A DNA stretch of 64,000 nucleotides from assembly GCF_947489035.1 (NCBI RefSeq), contig NZ_CANLCI010000012.1:50337-114336 (forward strand), given 5' to 3'. Source of the stretch: an uncultured Ferrimonas sp. (GTDB lineage: Bacteria; Pseudomonadota; Gammaproteobacteria; Enterobacterales; Shewanellaceae). Position numbers and translations under genes: made by a program. Positions 1 to 8,716 of the stretch are shown piece by piece (positions within the stretch are counted from its first letter, which is position 1; each line of letters begins with the position of its first letter). The notes under the pieces were generated by a model that was not told the DNA's origin, made no database searches, and saw nothing but the letters and a program-made list of their open reading frames with translations.

Positions 1-1
1 G

Positions 2-334
2 CCGCGATACATTGTGGCTCGGATCATTGGCTTAATCGGCTGGATTGGCAGTGCTGCATGGGGGTTATCAGAATCGTTGGCTTTAGTTGCCAAGCAAGCC
101 AAAAGTGCTCCGGTTAGCTTATTTAGCAACACCTGCGATTACATCCCGAATTTCCCCAGTTGGATGCCACTGCATCAGTGGATCCCAGAGGTATTCCAGC
201 CTCGTGGCCAATGCGGTGATGAAGCATGGATCTGGATGGGCTTAAGCATGGCGCAGTGGATGGTGATTGCCTTTGCCAGTTACCTTGTTGTGGCGGCGGT
301 CATCAGTCTGAGTCAATTTAGCCGCACCAAATAA
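2..334 (+). CDS. dsbB: Disulfide bond formation protein B, 5'-truncated by the window edge
   Basis: Inner-membrane quinone reductase that reoxidises DsbA in the periplasm. Only the C-terminal part lies in the window, and the frame is open to the left edge, so the GTG at 14 is not the true start. Two family features are visible: a periplasmic loop with the second cysteine pair (SNTCDY and RGQCGD, matching Cys104/Cys130 of E. coli DsbB) around a PSWMPLHQWIPEVFQP stretch, and a last transmembrane helix beginning MAQWMVIAFASYLVV. The N-terminal CxxC pair and first helices lie outside. A strong terminator follows the stop codon directly. Identification rests on close resemblance to the E. coli protein over this segment. 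Confidence 0.93.
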   Translation, partial: PRYIVARIIGLIGWIGSAAWGLSESLALVAKQAKSAPVSLFSNTCDYIPNFPSWMPLHQWIPEVFQPRGQCGDEAWIWMGLSMAQWMVIAFASYLVVAAVISLSQFSRTK

Positions 335-335
335 C

Positions 336-363
336 AAAAAACCGACCATTAGGTCGGTTTTTT
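336..363 (+). terminator. Intrinsic terminator after dsbB
   Basis: ACCGACC (341-347) pairs with GGTCGGT (352-358) around an ATTA loop, followed by six T and preceded by an A run, so it could also act on the opposite strand. Confidence 0.9.
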
Positions 364-384
364 ATTGGGTCGCCTTGCAGTGAC

Positions 385-846
385 TTAGTCTAGGTCTGCA
401 GCTGGCCAAGTCGCAATGCAACCAACCAAAATATGGCTATCGGTGCCAACGTCGGTTTCATCCAACACTTTATTACGGATAGACATGCCCGCAGCGTGCA
501 TTGCCGATTGACTGCCGGTCAGCAGCGGGTGCCAGCTTGGCAAACCGCGACCTTCATGCAAACGACGGTAAGCACAGCTGGGTGGGAACCAGTACAGTTC
601 TTCAAGGTTTTCTACCGACACTTTATGGCAGTCGGGTACGTACTTAAACCGAGTTGGGTATTTGTTGCACTGGCAACTTTTGTGGTTCAGTAGCTTACAG
701 GCAACGTTGGTGAAGAATACCTCTTCAGTGTCGTCGTCAATCAACTTGTTCAAACAACACTTACCACAGCCATCACACAGAGATTCCCACTCTTGCTCTG
801 TCATCTCACTCAGTGGCTTGTGCCAAAACGGCTTAGGCTCGGTCAT
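385..846 (-). CDS. ycgN: YcgN/UPF0260 cysteine-cluster protein
   Basis: A 153-residue cytosolic protein of the YcgN (UPF0260) family, part of the CxxCxxCC cluster proteins thought to chelate zinc or iron. The cluster CDGCGKCC is at residues 25-32, and further cysteines follow ([25 protein letters not shown]), as in the family. The C-terminal SRNKVLDE-like segment is also typical. It is transcribed leftward, towards dsbB. It shares direction with ycgL-mltB but is separated from them by a terminator at 950-977, so it probably has its own promoter. Molecular function is not established for this family. Confidence 0.9.
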   Translation of the reverse strand: MTEPKPFWHKPLSEMTEQEWESLCDGCGKCCLNKLIDDDTEEVFFTNVACKLLNHKSCQCNKYPTRFKYVPDCHKVSVENLEELYWFPPSCAYRRLHEGRGLPSWHPLLTGSQSAMHAAGMSIRNKVLDETDVGTDSHILVGCIATWPAADLD

Positions 847-949
847 TCGGTACTCTTGCTGTAGCTAGAAAGGCGAAGATTATAGCCAAATTTCTACGCG
901 GCTCCAGCTTTAATCCGCCAGCAAGACCGGTTCTGTCCGTCAGAAACAA

Positions 950-977
950 AAAACGCCAGATGATCATCTGGCGTTTT
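950..977 (-). terminator. Terminator after mltB (28-bp perfect palindrome)
   Basis: A perfect inverted repeat with 14-bp arms centred between 963 and 964 (arm core CGCCAGATGA). On the minus strand it ends in a T-rich tract, so it should stop transcripts from the ycgL-mltB unit. Confidence 0.88.
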
Positions 978-999
978 CACTGAACGGGAGCTCAGAAAC

Positions 1000-1965
1000 T
1001 TAGATCCCAAACTTAATCCGATCAGAGAGATACCCAACCGCGACCACAAAATAATGGCTGCGGTTCCAGCGCATCAGAGCATCGTAGTTAGAGTAAGCTA
1101 AATAGATCCGGCCTGATGCATCATCGGGATAGACCAGTGACGCTTCGATCTCTCGGTTCGGCAGATCCCCGCCATCCCAACGGCGAACCCCCAGTGCTTG
1201 CCACTGAGGCAGGGTTTTCTTCACTTTCAAGCCGTGATCAGCGTCTTCCACCGCTTCGGTTACTCGCACCTGTCGAGCCCAGGTTTTATCGTCATCCCAG
1301 CCCACGGAAGCCAGATAATTCGCTGCAGAAGCAAAAACATCCGGCAATGTGCCCCAGATATCTTTGCGGCCATCACCATCGTAGTCTTGGGCGTAGCTTA
1401 GAAACGAGGTTGGCATAAACTGAGTTTGCCCCATCGCCCCAGCCCAGGAGCCTTTCATCTTATCGGCATCAATGTGGCCCGCATCGATGATCTCTAAAGC
1501 CGAGAACAGCTGCTTTTTAAAGAAGGCTTCACGACGGCCTTCGTACGCTAAAGAGGCGGTAGCACCGATCACGGAATAGTTACCAGTGTAGCTACCAAAA
1601 TTGGTTTCAATCCCCCACAGCGCCACAATAAATCGTGGTTGTACCCCGTACTTTTCGCCAACCTCCTCAAGCAGCTCTTTGTGCTCCTGATACAGCCGTA
1701 CGGCCTTATCAACCTTCCACTGTGGCACCGCCTGTGGCAGATAGGTGTCTAAGGTTTTCTTTGCTTCGGGTTGACTGCGATCGGCAGCAATGGCGCGCTT
1801 AAACAACTTGATGCCGCTAAAGGCGCTATCAATCGTGGCTTGGGAGATCCCCTGCTGTTGCGCTTCTTGCTTGAGCCCACTGACGTAATCAGGGAACGAT
1901 TGTTCTTGTGCCACAGCAGTGGTGGCACTGAGTAAGCCTGCTGCCAACAAAATCCTTGTTTTCAT
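1000..1965 (-). CDS. Lytic murein transglycosylase, MltB family (soluble form)
   Basis: Periplasmic enzyme that cleaves the MurNAc-GlcNAc bond of peptidoglycan to leave a 1,6-anhydro end. The 321-residue product starts with a Sec signal (MKTRILLAAGLLSATTAVAQ) that lacks a lipobox cysteine, so unlike E. coli MltB it should be soluble rather than lipid-anchored. The catalytic glutamate is Glu120 in LWGIETNFG. AMGQTQFMPTSF and the DGDGRKDIW loop (an EF-hand-like metal site in Slt35) follow. It lies 17 bp downstream of ycgL on the same strand, so the two are probably cotranscribed. Confidence 0.92.
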   Translation of the reverse strand: MKTRILLAAGLLSATTAVAQEQSFPDYVSGLKQEAQQQGISQATIDSAFSGIKLFKRAIAADRSQPEAKKTLDTYLPQAVPQWKVDKAVRLYQEHKELLEEVGEKYGVQPRFIVALWGIETNFGSYTGNYSVIGATASLAYEGRREAFFKKQLFSALEIIDAGHIDADKMKGSWAGAMGQTQFMPTSFLSYAQDYDGDGRKDIWGTLPDVFASAANYLASVGWDDDKTWARQVRVTEAVEDADHGLKVKKTLPQWQALGVRRWDGGDLPNREIEASLVYPDDASGRIYLAYSNYDALMRWNRSHYFVVAVGYLSDRIKFGI

Positions 1966-1982
1966 CGCATTCTCTCAATGAA

Positions 1983-2273
1983 TTATTTAATTGGGTTTTC
2001 GTCCAAGCCCATCTCACGGCGATGCTGCTTTAACAAGTTTTCATTCGGTGGTGGCAATTGCAAATAAAAGCCCTGTTCGGCCAGATCCGCTTTCACCTTA
2101 TCGAGTTCAGCCCCTGCCAACTTGGTTAACTTAACAATTGGCAGCAGCGTGACAAACTGCGGTACACCAAATAGATCCATCAATGGCTGTGGTACCTGCG
2201 AGAAATCATCACGATTATTTACGTAAAGGTAGGTCTCGGCTTTTTTACTGCTTTTGTATACTGCACAAATCAT
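1983..2273 (-). CDS. ycgL: YcgL-domain protein
   Basis: A 96-residue cytosolic protein of the YcgL family. It opens with MICAVYKSSKKAETYLYV and has the family signature DLFGVPQFV in the middle, then a GFYLQLPPP segment. No catalytic function is known. It sits divergent to minC, an arrangement shared with E. coli and Shewanella, and is followed by mltB at a 17-bp gap. Its promoter must share the 127-bp region with minC. Confidence 0.93.
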   Translation of the reverse strand: MICAVYKSSKKAETYLYVNNRDDFSQVPQPLMDLFGVPQFVTLLPIVKLTKLAGAELDKVKADLAEQGFYLQLPPPNENLLKQHRREMGLDENPIK

Positions 2274-2303
2274 GGTTTTTAATCTGTTATCGCTACTAGA
2301 GCC

Positions 2304-2331
2304 TTGCGAAAATGGTTGCCGCCACTATAAC
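2304..2331 (+). promoter_or_regulatory. Sigma-70-like promoter for minCDE
   Basis: TTGCGA at 2304-2309 and TATAAC at 2326-2331 are 16 bp apart, about 70 bp upstream of the minC start codon. This is a sequence match only. Confidence 0.55.
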
Positions 2332-2400
2332 ATGCAATCCTTCAAATTGAATCCGGCAACGGCGCTCAAAGCCTGCGCCATCAGAGGTTTTTAGGGCATC

Positions 2401-3063
2401 ATGCACGCCACTGCTATCGAATTTAAAGGCGGCGGTTTTACGCTGTCAGTATTGTCACTGTGTGGCGCGGATCTGCCTTCATTACAACAACAGCTGACCG
2501 ACCATATTCAGCGCGCGCCCAAGTTATTTGCCCAAATGCCAGTGGTACTGGAACTCAATCGTTTGTGTGCTTCTATCCCCGTAGAATCCGTGATCAGTTT
2601 AGTTCGCCAAGTGGGGCTTGCCCCAATGGCGCTGCAAGCACAGCAACAGTGCCATCAGCAACAAGCGGCTGAGTTGGGGTTACCTCTGTTTAAACACGGC
2701 CGCAGCCAAGCCAATAAGCTGGCTGCCGCGATGGTGGTTGAACGCCCGGTGCGCTCTGGCCAGCAACTGTATGCCGAAGGCAGTGATTTAATTGTACTGG
2801 CACCGGTAAGTGCCGGTGCCGAGTTAGTCGCCGATGGCAATATTCATGTCTACGGTGCCATGCGCGGCCGTGCCTTTGCTGGCGCCAGCGGCATGGCAGA
2901 AGCCCGTATATTCTGTCACAACCAACAGGCAGAGCTGCTTTCTATTGCCGGCCACTATCAGCTAACCGACCACATTGATGCCGCCCATTGGGGCAAAGCC
3001 ATCATGGTGACCTTACAACAGCAGCAGCTGATCCATCAGCCGTTGACACTGAACCAATATTAA
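2401..3063 (+). CDS. minC: Septum site-determining protein MinC
   Basis: FtsZ polymerisation inhibitor that keeps the Z ring away from the poles when recruited by MinD. The 220-residue product has the usual two parts. Residues 1-100 are the alpha/beta FtsZ-antagonist domain. From about residue 117 comes the C-terminal right-handed beta-helix domain that dimerises and binds MinD, recognisable from RPVRSGQQLYAEGSDL and the HVYGAMRGRAFAGASG turn. It is the first gene of minCDE, and minD starts 8 bp after its stop codon. Confidence 0.96.
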   Translation: MHATAIEFKGGGFTLSVLSLCGADLPSLQQQLTDHIQRAPKLFAQMPVVLELNRLCASIPVESVISLVRQVGLAPMALQAQQQCHQQQAAELGLPLFKHGRSQANKLAAAMVVERPVRSGQQLYAEGSDLIVLAPVSAGAELVADGNIHVYGAMRGRAFAGASGMAEARIFCHNQQAELLSIAGHYQLTDHIDAAHWGKAIMVTLQQQQLIHQPLTLNQY

Positions 3064-3071
3064 GAAGAACT

Positions 3072-3884
3072 ATGTCGAAAATTATTGTTGTTACCTCTGG
3101 CAAAGGCGGCGTGGGTAAAACCACCACCTCTGCCTCCATCTCCATGGGGTTAGCCGAGCGCGGTCATCGCACCGTTGTCATCGATTTCGATATCGGCTTG
3201 CGTAACCTAGATCTGATTATGGGCTGTGAACGCCGCGTGGTGTACGACTTTGTTAACGTGATCCGCGGTGAAGCCAATCTCAATCAAACGCTGATCAAAG
3301 ACAAGCGCAACGACAAACTGTTTGTTCTGCCAGCGTCGCAAACCCGTGATAAAGATGCCCTCACCCAAGATGGGGTGCAGCAGGTATTAGACGAACTAAA
3401 ACAACAGTTTGACTTTATCATTTGCGACAGCCCAGCGGGAATTGAACATGGCGCCATGATGGCCTTGTACTTTGCCGATGAAGCGATCGTGACCACCAAC
3501 CCAGAAGTGTCTTCCGTGCGCGACAGCGACCGCATCTTAGGCATGTTGCAAAGCCGTTCGTTACGGGCAGAGCAAGGGCTCGAGCCCGTGAAGGAGCACT
3601 TGCTGCTAACTCGCTATTCACCAGAACGCGTTGCCAATGATGAGATGCTCAGCCTTGAAGATGTTGAAGACATCTTAGCGATCCCCGTACTGGGGGTGAT
3701 CCCAGAGTGTGGCAGCGTGCTCAATGCATCCAACCAAGGCCAACCGGTTGTGATGAACCAAGACAGCCCAGCAGGCCAAGCCTACGCCGATGCGATCGCG
3801 CGGCTGCTGGGTGAGCAAAAGCCAATGCGTTTTCTTGATATCGAGAAAAAAGGATTTTTCAAAAAACTGTTTGGAGGCAAATAA
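3072..3884 (+). CDS. minD: Septum site-determining ATPase MinD
   Basis: ParA/MinD-family ATPase that oscillates on the inner membrane, recruits MinC and is released by MinE. An upstream in-frame start at 2988 would lie inside minC. The ATG at 3072 with the GAAGAA ribosome site gives the family length of 270 residues. The deviant Walker A motif GKGGVGKTTT begins at residue 10, and IDFDIGLRNLDL and CDSPAGIE are the other nucleotide-site motifs. The C-terminal KKGFFKKLFGGK forms the amphipathic membrane-targeting helix. It is followed after 3 bp by minE. Confidence 0.97.
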   Translation: MSKIIVVTSGKGGVGKTTTSASISMGLAERGHRTVVIDFDIGLRNLDLIMGCERRVVYDFVNVIRGEANLNQTLIKDKRNDKLFVLPASQTRDKDALTQDGVQQVLDELKQQFDFIICDSPAGIEHGAMMALYFADEAIVTTNPEVSSVRDSDRILGMLQSRSLRAEQGLEPVKEHLLLTRYSPERVANDEMLSLEDVEDILAIPVLGVIPECGSVLNASNQGQPVVMNQDSPAGQAYADAIARLLGEQKPMRFLDIEKKGFFKKLFGGK

Positions 3885-3887
3885 CCG

Positions 3888-4145
3888 ATGGCTCTACTTG
3901 ATTACTTTAAGCGCAGCAAACCCAAGGCCAGCGCCCAAACAGCCAAAGAGCGGCTGCAGGTGATTGTTGCCCACGAACGGGCTCAGCGCGGCACCCCTGA
4001 TTACTTACCCGCGATGAAACGCGAAATTTTAGCGGTGATCAGCAAATACGTTGAGATCGATCCTGCCGATCTGCAATGCAGCATCGAGCATTCCGACCAA
4101 AACCTGTCGGTGTTGGAACTCAACGTAACCCTGCCGAAAGAGTAA
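3888..4145 (+). CDS. minE: Cell division topological specificity factor MinE
   Basis: An 85-residue activator of the MinD ATPase that drives pole-to-pole oscillation. The N-terminal membrane-binding and anti-MinCD segment (MALLDYFKRSKP, then AKERLQVIVAHERA) is intact, and the topological-specificity beta strand (NLSVLELNVTLP) closes the protein. It is the last gene of minCDE, with a strong terminator 13 bp after its stop. Confidence 0.97.
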   Translation: MALLDYFKRSKPKASAQTAKERLQVIVAHERAQRGTPDYLPAMKREILAVISKYVEIDPADLQCSIEHSDQNLSVLELNVTLPKE

Positions 4146-4158
4146 CGCCCTTACTGGC

Positions 4159-4197
4159 AAAAAGGCCCAATAAACCACGGTTTATTGGGCCTTTTTT
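4159..4197 (+). terminator. Terminator of minCDE
   Basis: GGCCCAATAAACC (4164-4176) pairs with GGTTTATTGGGCC (4179-4191) around a 2-base loop and runs into TTTTTT. Confidence 0.92.
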
Positions 4198-4290
4198 CTA
4201 TATAAATAATGATCCATCAGCTGCTGCAAACGCTTAACCCCCAATGATCTCGAATCAAGTCAGGTTGTCCGCGCAAACCGTGCGAGATCA

Positions 4291-4313
4291 AAAAAGGCGC
4301 CCAGCGGCGCCTT
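4291..4313 (-). terminator. Terminator of the S9 peptidase gene
   Basis: AAGGCGCC (4294-4301) and GGCGCCTT (4306-4313) form a hairpin. The A run at 4289-4295 becomes a T run on the minus strand, just after the peptidase stop. Confidence 0.8.
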
Positions 4314-4330
4314 GTTCGTTCATCTGTTCG

Positions 4331-6361
4331 CTATTTGGTGTGGCGATCCATCCAATCAATCACGCTGTCGTACCATTGCACCAAGTTGGGCTTCTGTAAG
4401 ATCCAGTGGTTTTCATCTGGGAACATCAGTAACTCTGACTCAATGCCTTTTCGTTGCAGCACCGTGTACGCCGCCAGCCCTTGTTCTAACGGCACTCGAT
4501 AATCCTTAGCACCGTGGATCACTAAGGTTGGGGTTTTCCAGTTTTCAATAAAGTTAACCGGATTGAACTGCTCGTAACGCTTAGGCTGATCCCAGTAGCT
4601 GCCACCAAATTCATACTCAGGGAACCACAACTCTTCGGTCACCATGTAGAACGACCGCATATCAAACAGACCGGCGTGATTCACCAAGCACTTAAAACCA
4701 TCGGGCCAGTTACCAGCAATCCAGTTCATCATGTAGCCACCGTACGACCCACCCGCGGCACAGGCGTTATTGATGTCTAACCACGGTTGCTGTTTGCCTG
4801 CTGCGACCAACCCTTTTTGCAGATCTTCAAGCGGCTTGCCGCCCCAGTCTTTAGAGATCGAGTGGGTAAACTCTTGGCCATAACCGGTTGAACCATGGAA
4901 ATCGATCATCACCACGCCATAGCCTGCAGCAGCCCACAGTTGGGCATTCCAGCGACCATGCCAGCGGTTACTGAAGCTGCCTTGGGGCCCGCCGTGCACC
5001 AAAAAGGCCACAGGGTATTGCTTCCCCTTTTGGTAGCCCACCGGCTTCAGCCAGTAGCCATAAACGGTTTCGTCGTTCCAACCTTTAAAGCTGAACTGAT
5101 CAAACTCCGCCAACTGCACGTTCGCCAATTTTTCTTGGTTTACCGCCGTCAATGCGATGGGATCCCGGCCGTTGCTGTCCATCAGATACAGATCCGCAGG
5201 ATTGGCCAGATCGTTGTGGCTGTACAACACCTTACCGCCCTGCACTGCCAACAAGCTGTTGCTGCCTGTGCCCATCAGTTTACGCACATCGCCAAAGCGG
5301 GTGTCGATGGCAAATATCGATACCTGCCCCACATCTTGGGCACTGGCGTATAGGGTGTGGTTGTCTGCACCAAACATCAGGCTGTACGGGCTGCGATCCC
5401 AGCTTGGGGCCACCTCTTTCACTTTGCCGTTATAGAGATCTTTCAGCATCACCCGAAAACGATCCGCTTCGTAGCCAGGAATGCTCATCGCCAACCAAGC
5501 CATGTAACGGCCATCCGCTGAAAACACTGGGTGCGAATCCCAAGCGGGGTTATTCGCGGTCAGGTTTTTCGCTGTGCCGCCAGATAGCGGTAACTGCCAG
5601 AGATCGTAATTGGTTTGCCACGCTTGATCGCGACTGGGCGCCTTTGCAGAGAACACCAAAGATTTCCCATCCGCACTGAAGCTGACTTCCTCTAACCCCG
5701 AAAACGGCAACGCGGGCACTTCGGTGTTCATGCCTAGGGTCAGATTGCTTGGCTCAGACAGGGTGAAGTCAGTTAAGGTCGCGACAAACAATTGATTGCG
5801 TAGGCCATCAACCCACGTATCCCAATGGCGCACCATCAATTGCTCGTAGTGCTTGCCCGTAGTAGTGACAGCCGCGGCCTCATCGGCTTTTTGCTTAGCA
5901 CAGGCCAAGGTTTCGCAACTGGGATCAACCCGAAACTGCAGCACCACTTGCTGGCCACTGGCGTCAAACTTGTAGCCGTCAATTGGCATTGGCAGATCGC
6001 TGATTTGACGAGCCTCGCCACCGGTTAATGGCAAATACCACAACTGACTGCTGCCACTGCGATCAGACAAGAAGTAAACTCCGTTGCCGTCGGCACTGTA
6101 GCTCACGCTGTGTTCAGTGCTGGCATTAAACGTTAAACGCTGAGGCGCAGCATCGGCCTTAGCAGCACGGCGATAAAGATCCGATTGCTTACTGTCACCG
6201 TCAACCAAGGTGATCCCATAGATCACTTCGCTGCCATCGGGCGCCAGCGCCGCAGAGTGGACTTTATTCAGTTGATTCAGATCGCGAATGTTAAACGGTT
6301 CGGCGGCCTGTGCACTTGCCAACGGCAAGAGCAGCGCCAGAGCGGCTTTCCATGTGTGCAT
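4331..6361 (-). CDS. Secreted prolyl oligopeptidase-family (S9) serine peptidase
   Basis: A 676-residue exported peptidase or acylaminoacyl-peptidase. A signal peptide (MHTWKAALALLLPLASAQA) is followed by a WD40/TolB-like beta-propeller (about residues 25-400) with repeats such as SADGKSLVFSA and SADGRYMAWLA. A C-terminal alpha/beta hydrolase domain follows. The catalytic triad can be placed at Ser539 (GGSYGGYMM), Asp620 (HGAKDYRVP) and His652 (DENHW). The propeller gates access, so short peptides are the expected substrates, in the periplasm or outside the cell. It is monocistronic, with a terminator on its 3' side. Exact specificity (dipeptidyl or acylaminoacyl) cannot be read from the sequence. 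Confidence 0.92.
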   Translation of the reverse strand: MHTWKAALALLLPLASAQAAEPFNIRDLNQLNKVHSAALAPDGSEVIYGITLVDGDSKQSDLYRRAAKADAAPQRLTFNASTEHSVSYSADGNGVYFLSDRSGSSQLWYLPLTGGEARQISDLPMPIDGYKFDASGQQVVLQFRVDPSCETLACAKQKADEAAAVTTTGKHYEQLMVRHWDTWVDGLRNQLFVATLTDFTLSEPSNLTLGMNTEVPALPFSGLEEVSFSADGKSLVFSAKAPSRDQAWQTNYDLWQLPLSGGTAKNLTANNPAWDSHPVFSADGRYMAWLAMSIPGYEADRFRVMLKDLYNGKVKEVAPSWDRSPYSLMFGADNHTLYASAQDVGQVSIFAIDTRFGDVRKLMGTGSNSLLAVQGGKVLYSHNDLANPADLYLMDSNGRDPIALTAVNQEKLANVQLAEFDQFSFKGWNDETVYGYWLKPVGYQKGKQYPVAFLVHGGPQGSFSNRWHGRWNAQLWAAAGYGVVMIDFHGSTGYGQEFTHSISKDWGGKPLEDLQKGLVAAGKQQPWLDINNACAAGGSYGGYMMNWIAGNWPDGFKCLVNHAGLFDMRSFYMVTEELWFPEYEFGGSYWDQPKRYEQFNPVNFIENWKTPTLVIHGAKDYRVPLEQGLAAYTVLQRKGIESELLMFPDENHWILQKPNLVQWYDSVIDWMDRHTK

Positions 6362-6740
6362 TTGAGCTTCCCTTGAGCCACTCTTCGGTGGCTGTTGTGG
6401 TTAAAAACGCGTCAAAGGTTTTCATAGCGGCAACCGATTAGCAACCGTTTGCGACCACCGCTGTGCCAGCAAAGCGGACTGCTCTGTCGATGTGGACTTC
6501 CCCAACAAGATCTTGCTAATAAAGCCGATGTTGGCAGTGCAAGTTACAGCTTTGATAACGGCATTAGCGGGCGTCAGCAGATTGCTAACAACCAGAGCGC
6601 AGACTCAACCAAAACAGTAAATTTTATATTGCTAATACAGCGATTTTGAATACAGCAACACAGTTCCGTTGCTCTGTACTGTCGAACCAAAACGGTTTTG
6701 TTAAATTGTCGCGGTCACGGCAATCCGAAGGCTAGTTGAA
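6362..6740. other. Intergenic region, no gene seen
   Basis: About 380 bp between the divergent S9 peptidase and the small membrane ORF. It should hold the promoters of both. A 66-codon reading frame (6449-6649) lacks a ribosome site and any family resemblance. I see no strong operator or RNA structure. Confidence 0.5.
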
Positions 6741-6923
6741 TTGGAAAATGCGATTTTTTTACTGAGTGTGGTGATCGCTGTACTGGCGGGAATTAGCTTC
6801 TTTTTGCTGGCTTCCGTTCGTCGCTGGCGCACTTTAGCCGTACTCAGCAGCTCACTGTTGGTGGCGATGTCGACCGGCGCCCTCACCAACTGGGTATTGT
6901 GGTTACAACTGATCCAAAACTAA
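6741..6923 (+). CDS. Small two-helix membrane protein, unknown function
   Basis: A 60-residue frame with a TTG start encodes two hydrophobic segments (residues about 4-24 and 33-52) separated by the basic turn RRWRT. This positive-inside pattern suggests a small inner-membrane hairpin protein. No ATG is available in frame and the ribosome site is weak, so the start is uncertain. It converges on fumA, and the hairpin at 6925-6948 lies between the two. I do not recognise a family. Confidence 0.5.
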   Translation: MENAIFLLSVVIAVLAGISFFLLASVRRWRTLAVLSSSLLVAMSTGALTNWVLWLQLIQN

Positions 6924-6924
6924 C

Positions 6925-6948
6925 AACGGCAACCCTAAGGCTGCCGTT
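6925..6948 (-). terminator. Weak hairpin between the small ORF and fumA
   Basis: AACGGCA (6925-6931) and TGCCGTT (6942-6948) pair. On the minus strand a T-rich GTTAGTTTT follows, so it probably ends the fumarase transcript. Confidence 0.55.
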
Positions 6949-6983
6949 TGGATGACTAACGTAAGCGCTATCGCCGCCCAATC

Positions 6984-8501
6984 TTAGCCATTTTTTTGCT
7001 TCGCAATTTCACCACGCCAAAACGCGGGGCCACTTTCATGCACGTTGTTGCCATTGGAATCAACGGCAACGGTGACCGGCATATCTTTCACGTCAAATTC
7101 ATAGATGGCTTCCATGCCGAGATCGGCAAATGCCACCACTCGTGCCCCTTTGATCGCTTTCGCAACCAGATAAGCCGCACCGCCAACAGCCATAAGATAA
7201 GCCGATTTATGCTTGGCAATGCTGTCTACCGTTGCCGGCCCTCGCTCTGCCTTACCAATCATGCCCATTAAGCCGGTTTCAGCCAGCATCTGCTCGGTAA
7301 ACTTATCCATGCGGGTTGCGGTTGTTGGGCCAGCAGGGCCAACGACTTCGTCGCCCACCGCATCAACTGGGCCAACGTAGTAGATAAATTTCCCTTTAAA
7401 ATCGACCCCTTCAGGCAAGCCTTGGCCACTGTCGAGCATCTCTTTTAAGCGCTTATGCGCGGCATCTCGGCCGGTAAGAATCTTGCCATTAAGCAGCAAC
7501 ACATCACCGGCTTGCCAACTTTGCTGCTCAGCGTCACTCAAGTTGTTCAGATCAACCCGCTTAACCTTGTCGCCAACCTCTTGGGTCACTTCTGGCCAAT
7601 CGTTCAGATCCGGCACCGGCAACTCGGCCACGCCACTGCCATCAAGGTGGAAATGCACGTGTCGCGTGGCTGCACAGTTGGGGATCATTACCACGGGCTT
7701 AGACGCCGCGTGGGTTGGGGCCGAGTTCACTTTAACGTCCAAGACGGTGGTCACCCCGCCAAGCCCTTGCGCCCCAATGCCCAGCTCGTTCGCTCGCTCA
7801 AAAATCTCTAAGCGCAGCTCTTCTTCTGCATTTTGTGGCCCGCGTTGCTGCAACTCGTGGATATCTACGTGGCCCATTAAGGATTCTTTGGCCAGTACTG
7901 CGGCTTTTTCTGCCGTACCACCGACACCAATGCCCAACATGCCCGGAGGACACCAGCCTGCGCCCATGGTTGGCAAGGTTTTGATCACCCAATCGGAGAT
8001 GCTGTCGGATGGGTTCAACATCACCATCTTCGATTTGTTTTCCGAACCGCCGCCTTTGGCCGCCAGCATCACTTCCACTTCGCCGCCGGGCACCATTTCG
8101 ATATGCACCACTGAAGGGGTGTTGTCTTTGGTATTTTTACGGGCTCCCGCCGGATCAGCAACAATCGACGCACGCAGTGGGTTATCTGGATTGAGGTAAG
8201 CTTGACGCACCCCTTCATCCACCATTTGCTGTACGGTCAAATCGCTGTCCCATTGCACCTGCATGCCAATTTTAACGAAACAGGTGACAATGCCGGTGTC
8301 TTGACACAGTGGACGATGACCTTCCGCGCTCATACGGGAGTTAATCAGGATCTGGGCAATGGCATCTTTGGCGGCAGGGTTTTGCTCCCGCTGATGCGCT
8401 TTCGTCAGTGCCTGAATGAAATCTTTGGGGTGATAGTACGAGATGTACTGCAATGCATCAGCCACAGAACTGATGAAGTCTTGCTTACGAATTACGGCCA
8501 T
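6984..8501 (-). CDS. Class I [4Fe-4S] fumarate hydratase
   Basis: Oxygen-sensitive fumarase that interconverts fumarate and (S)-malate in the TCA cycle. The single 505-residue chain contains both the alpha region (N-terminal, about residues 10-280) and the beta region (C-terminal, with DVLLLNGKILTGRDAAHKR and GPTTATRMD). Three cysteines fit the cluster ligands: Cys66 in PLCQDTG, Cys184 in GWCPPG and Cys276 in PNCAATRHVHF. It resembles the single-chain FumA/FumB type. It is transcribed leftward from a 215-bp upstream region. The neighbouring malic enzyme and D-2-hydroxyacid dehydrogenase act on related C4/C5 acids, but no operon links them. Confidence 0.95.
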   Translation of the reverse strand: MAVIRKQDFISSVADALQYISYYHPKDFIQALTKAHQREQNPAAKDAIAQILINSRMSAEGHRPLCQDTGIVTCFVKIGMQVQWDSDLTVQQMVDEGVRQAYLNPDNPLRASIVADPAGARKNTKDNTPSVVHIEMVPGGEVEVMLAAKGGGSENKSKMVMLNPSDSISDWVIKTLPTMGAGWCPPGMLGIGVGGTAEKAAVLAKESLMGHVDIHELQQRGPQNAEEELRLEIFERANELGIGAQGLGGVTTVLDVKVNSAPTHAASKPVVMIPNCAATRHVHFHLDGSGVAELPVPDLNDWPEVTQEVGDKVKRVDLNNLSDAEQQSWQAGDVLLLNGKILTGRDAAHKRLKEMLDSGQGLPEGVDFKGKFIYYVGPVDAVGDEVVGPAGPTTATRMDKFTEQMLAETGLMGMIGKAERGPATVDSIAKHKSAYLMAVGGAAYLVAKAIKGARVVAFADLGMEAIYEFDVKDMPVTVAVDSNGNNVHESGPAFWRGEIAKQKNG

Positions 8502-8563
8502 GATGGTCTCCGATGGGCATCCCGCCCAGCCTCACGATATCCCGGTTAGCTACCGGTGTTGGT

Positions 8564-8576
8564 TATCAAATTGATA
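8564..8576. promoter_or_regulatory. Short dyad in the fumarase / lipoprotein upstream region
   Basis: TATCAA (8564-8569) and TTGATA (8571-8576) form perfect 6-bp arms around one base, about 65 bp upstream of the fumarase start codon. It has the form of an operator, but I cannot assign it to a regulator. Confidence 0.3.
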
Positions 8577-8716
8577 TTTATCGGCACATCATACCTTGGC
8601 TGGCTGCTGCGCTCCACCAGCGTGCGCTTGATCACAGTGATAATCAATCATCAGCTAAACTTCCTTTATCGCACCATCGGTGCAATCGCTCGGCCTAGCG
8701 TGAGCAGGAGGGCATC

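Noticed and set aside
2988..3071. Upstream in-frame extension of minD
   Set aside because: It lies inside minC; the ATG at 3072 gives the exact family N-terminus.
7483..8199. Long frame (238 codons) antisense to the fumarase gene
   Set aside because: It lies wholly opposite a well-supported enzyme gene, with Ser/Pro-rich composition typical of a shadow frame, and has no ribosome site or family resemblance.
8630..8660. Fur-box-like AT-rich stretch (TGATAATCAATCATCA) upstream of the lipoprotein gene
   Set aside because: Only the left half fits the 7-1-7 Fur pattern; the right half mismatches.
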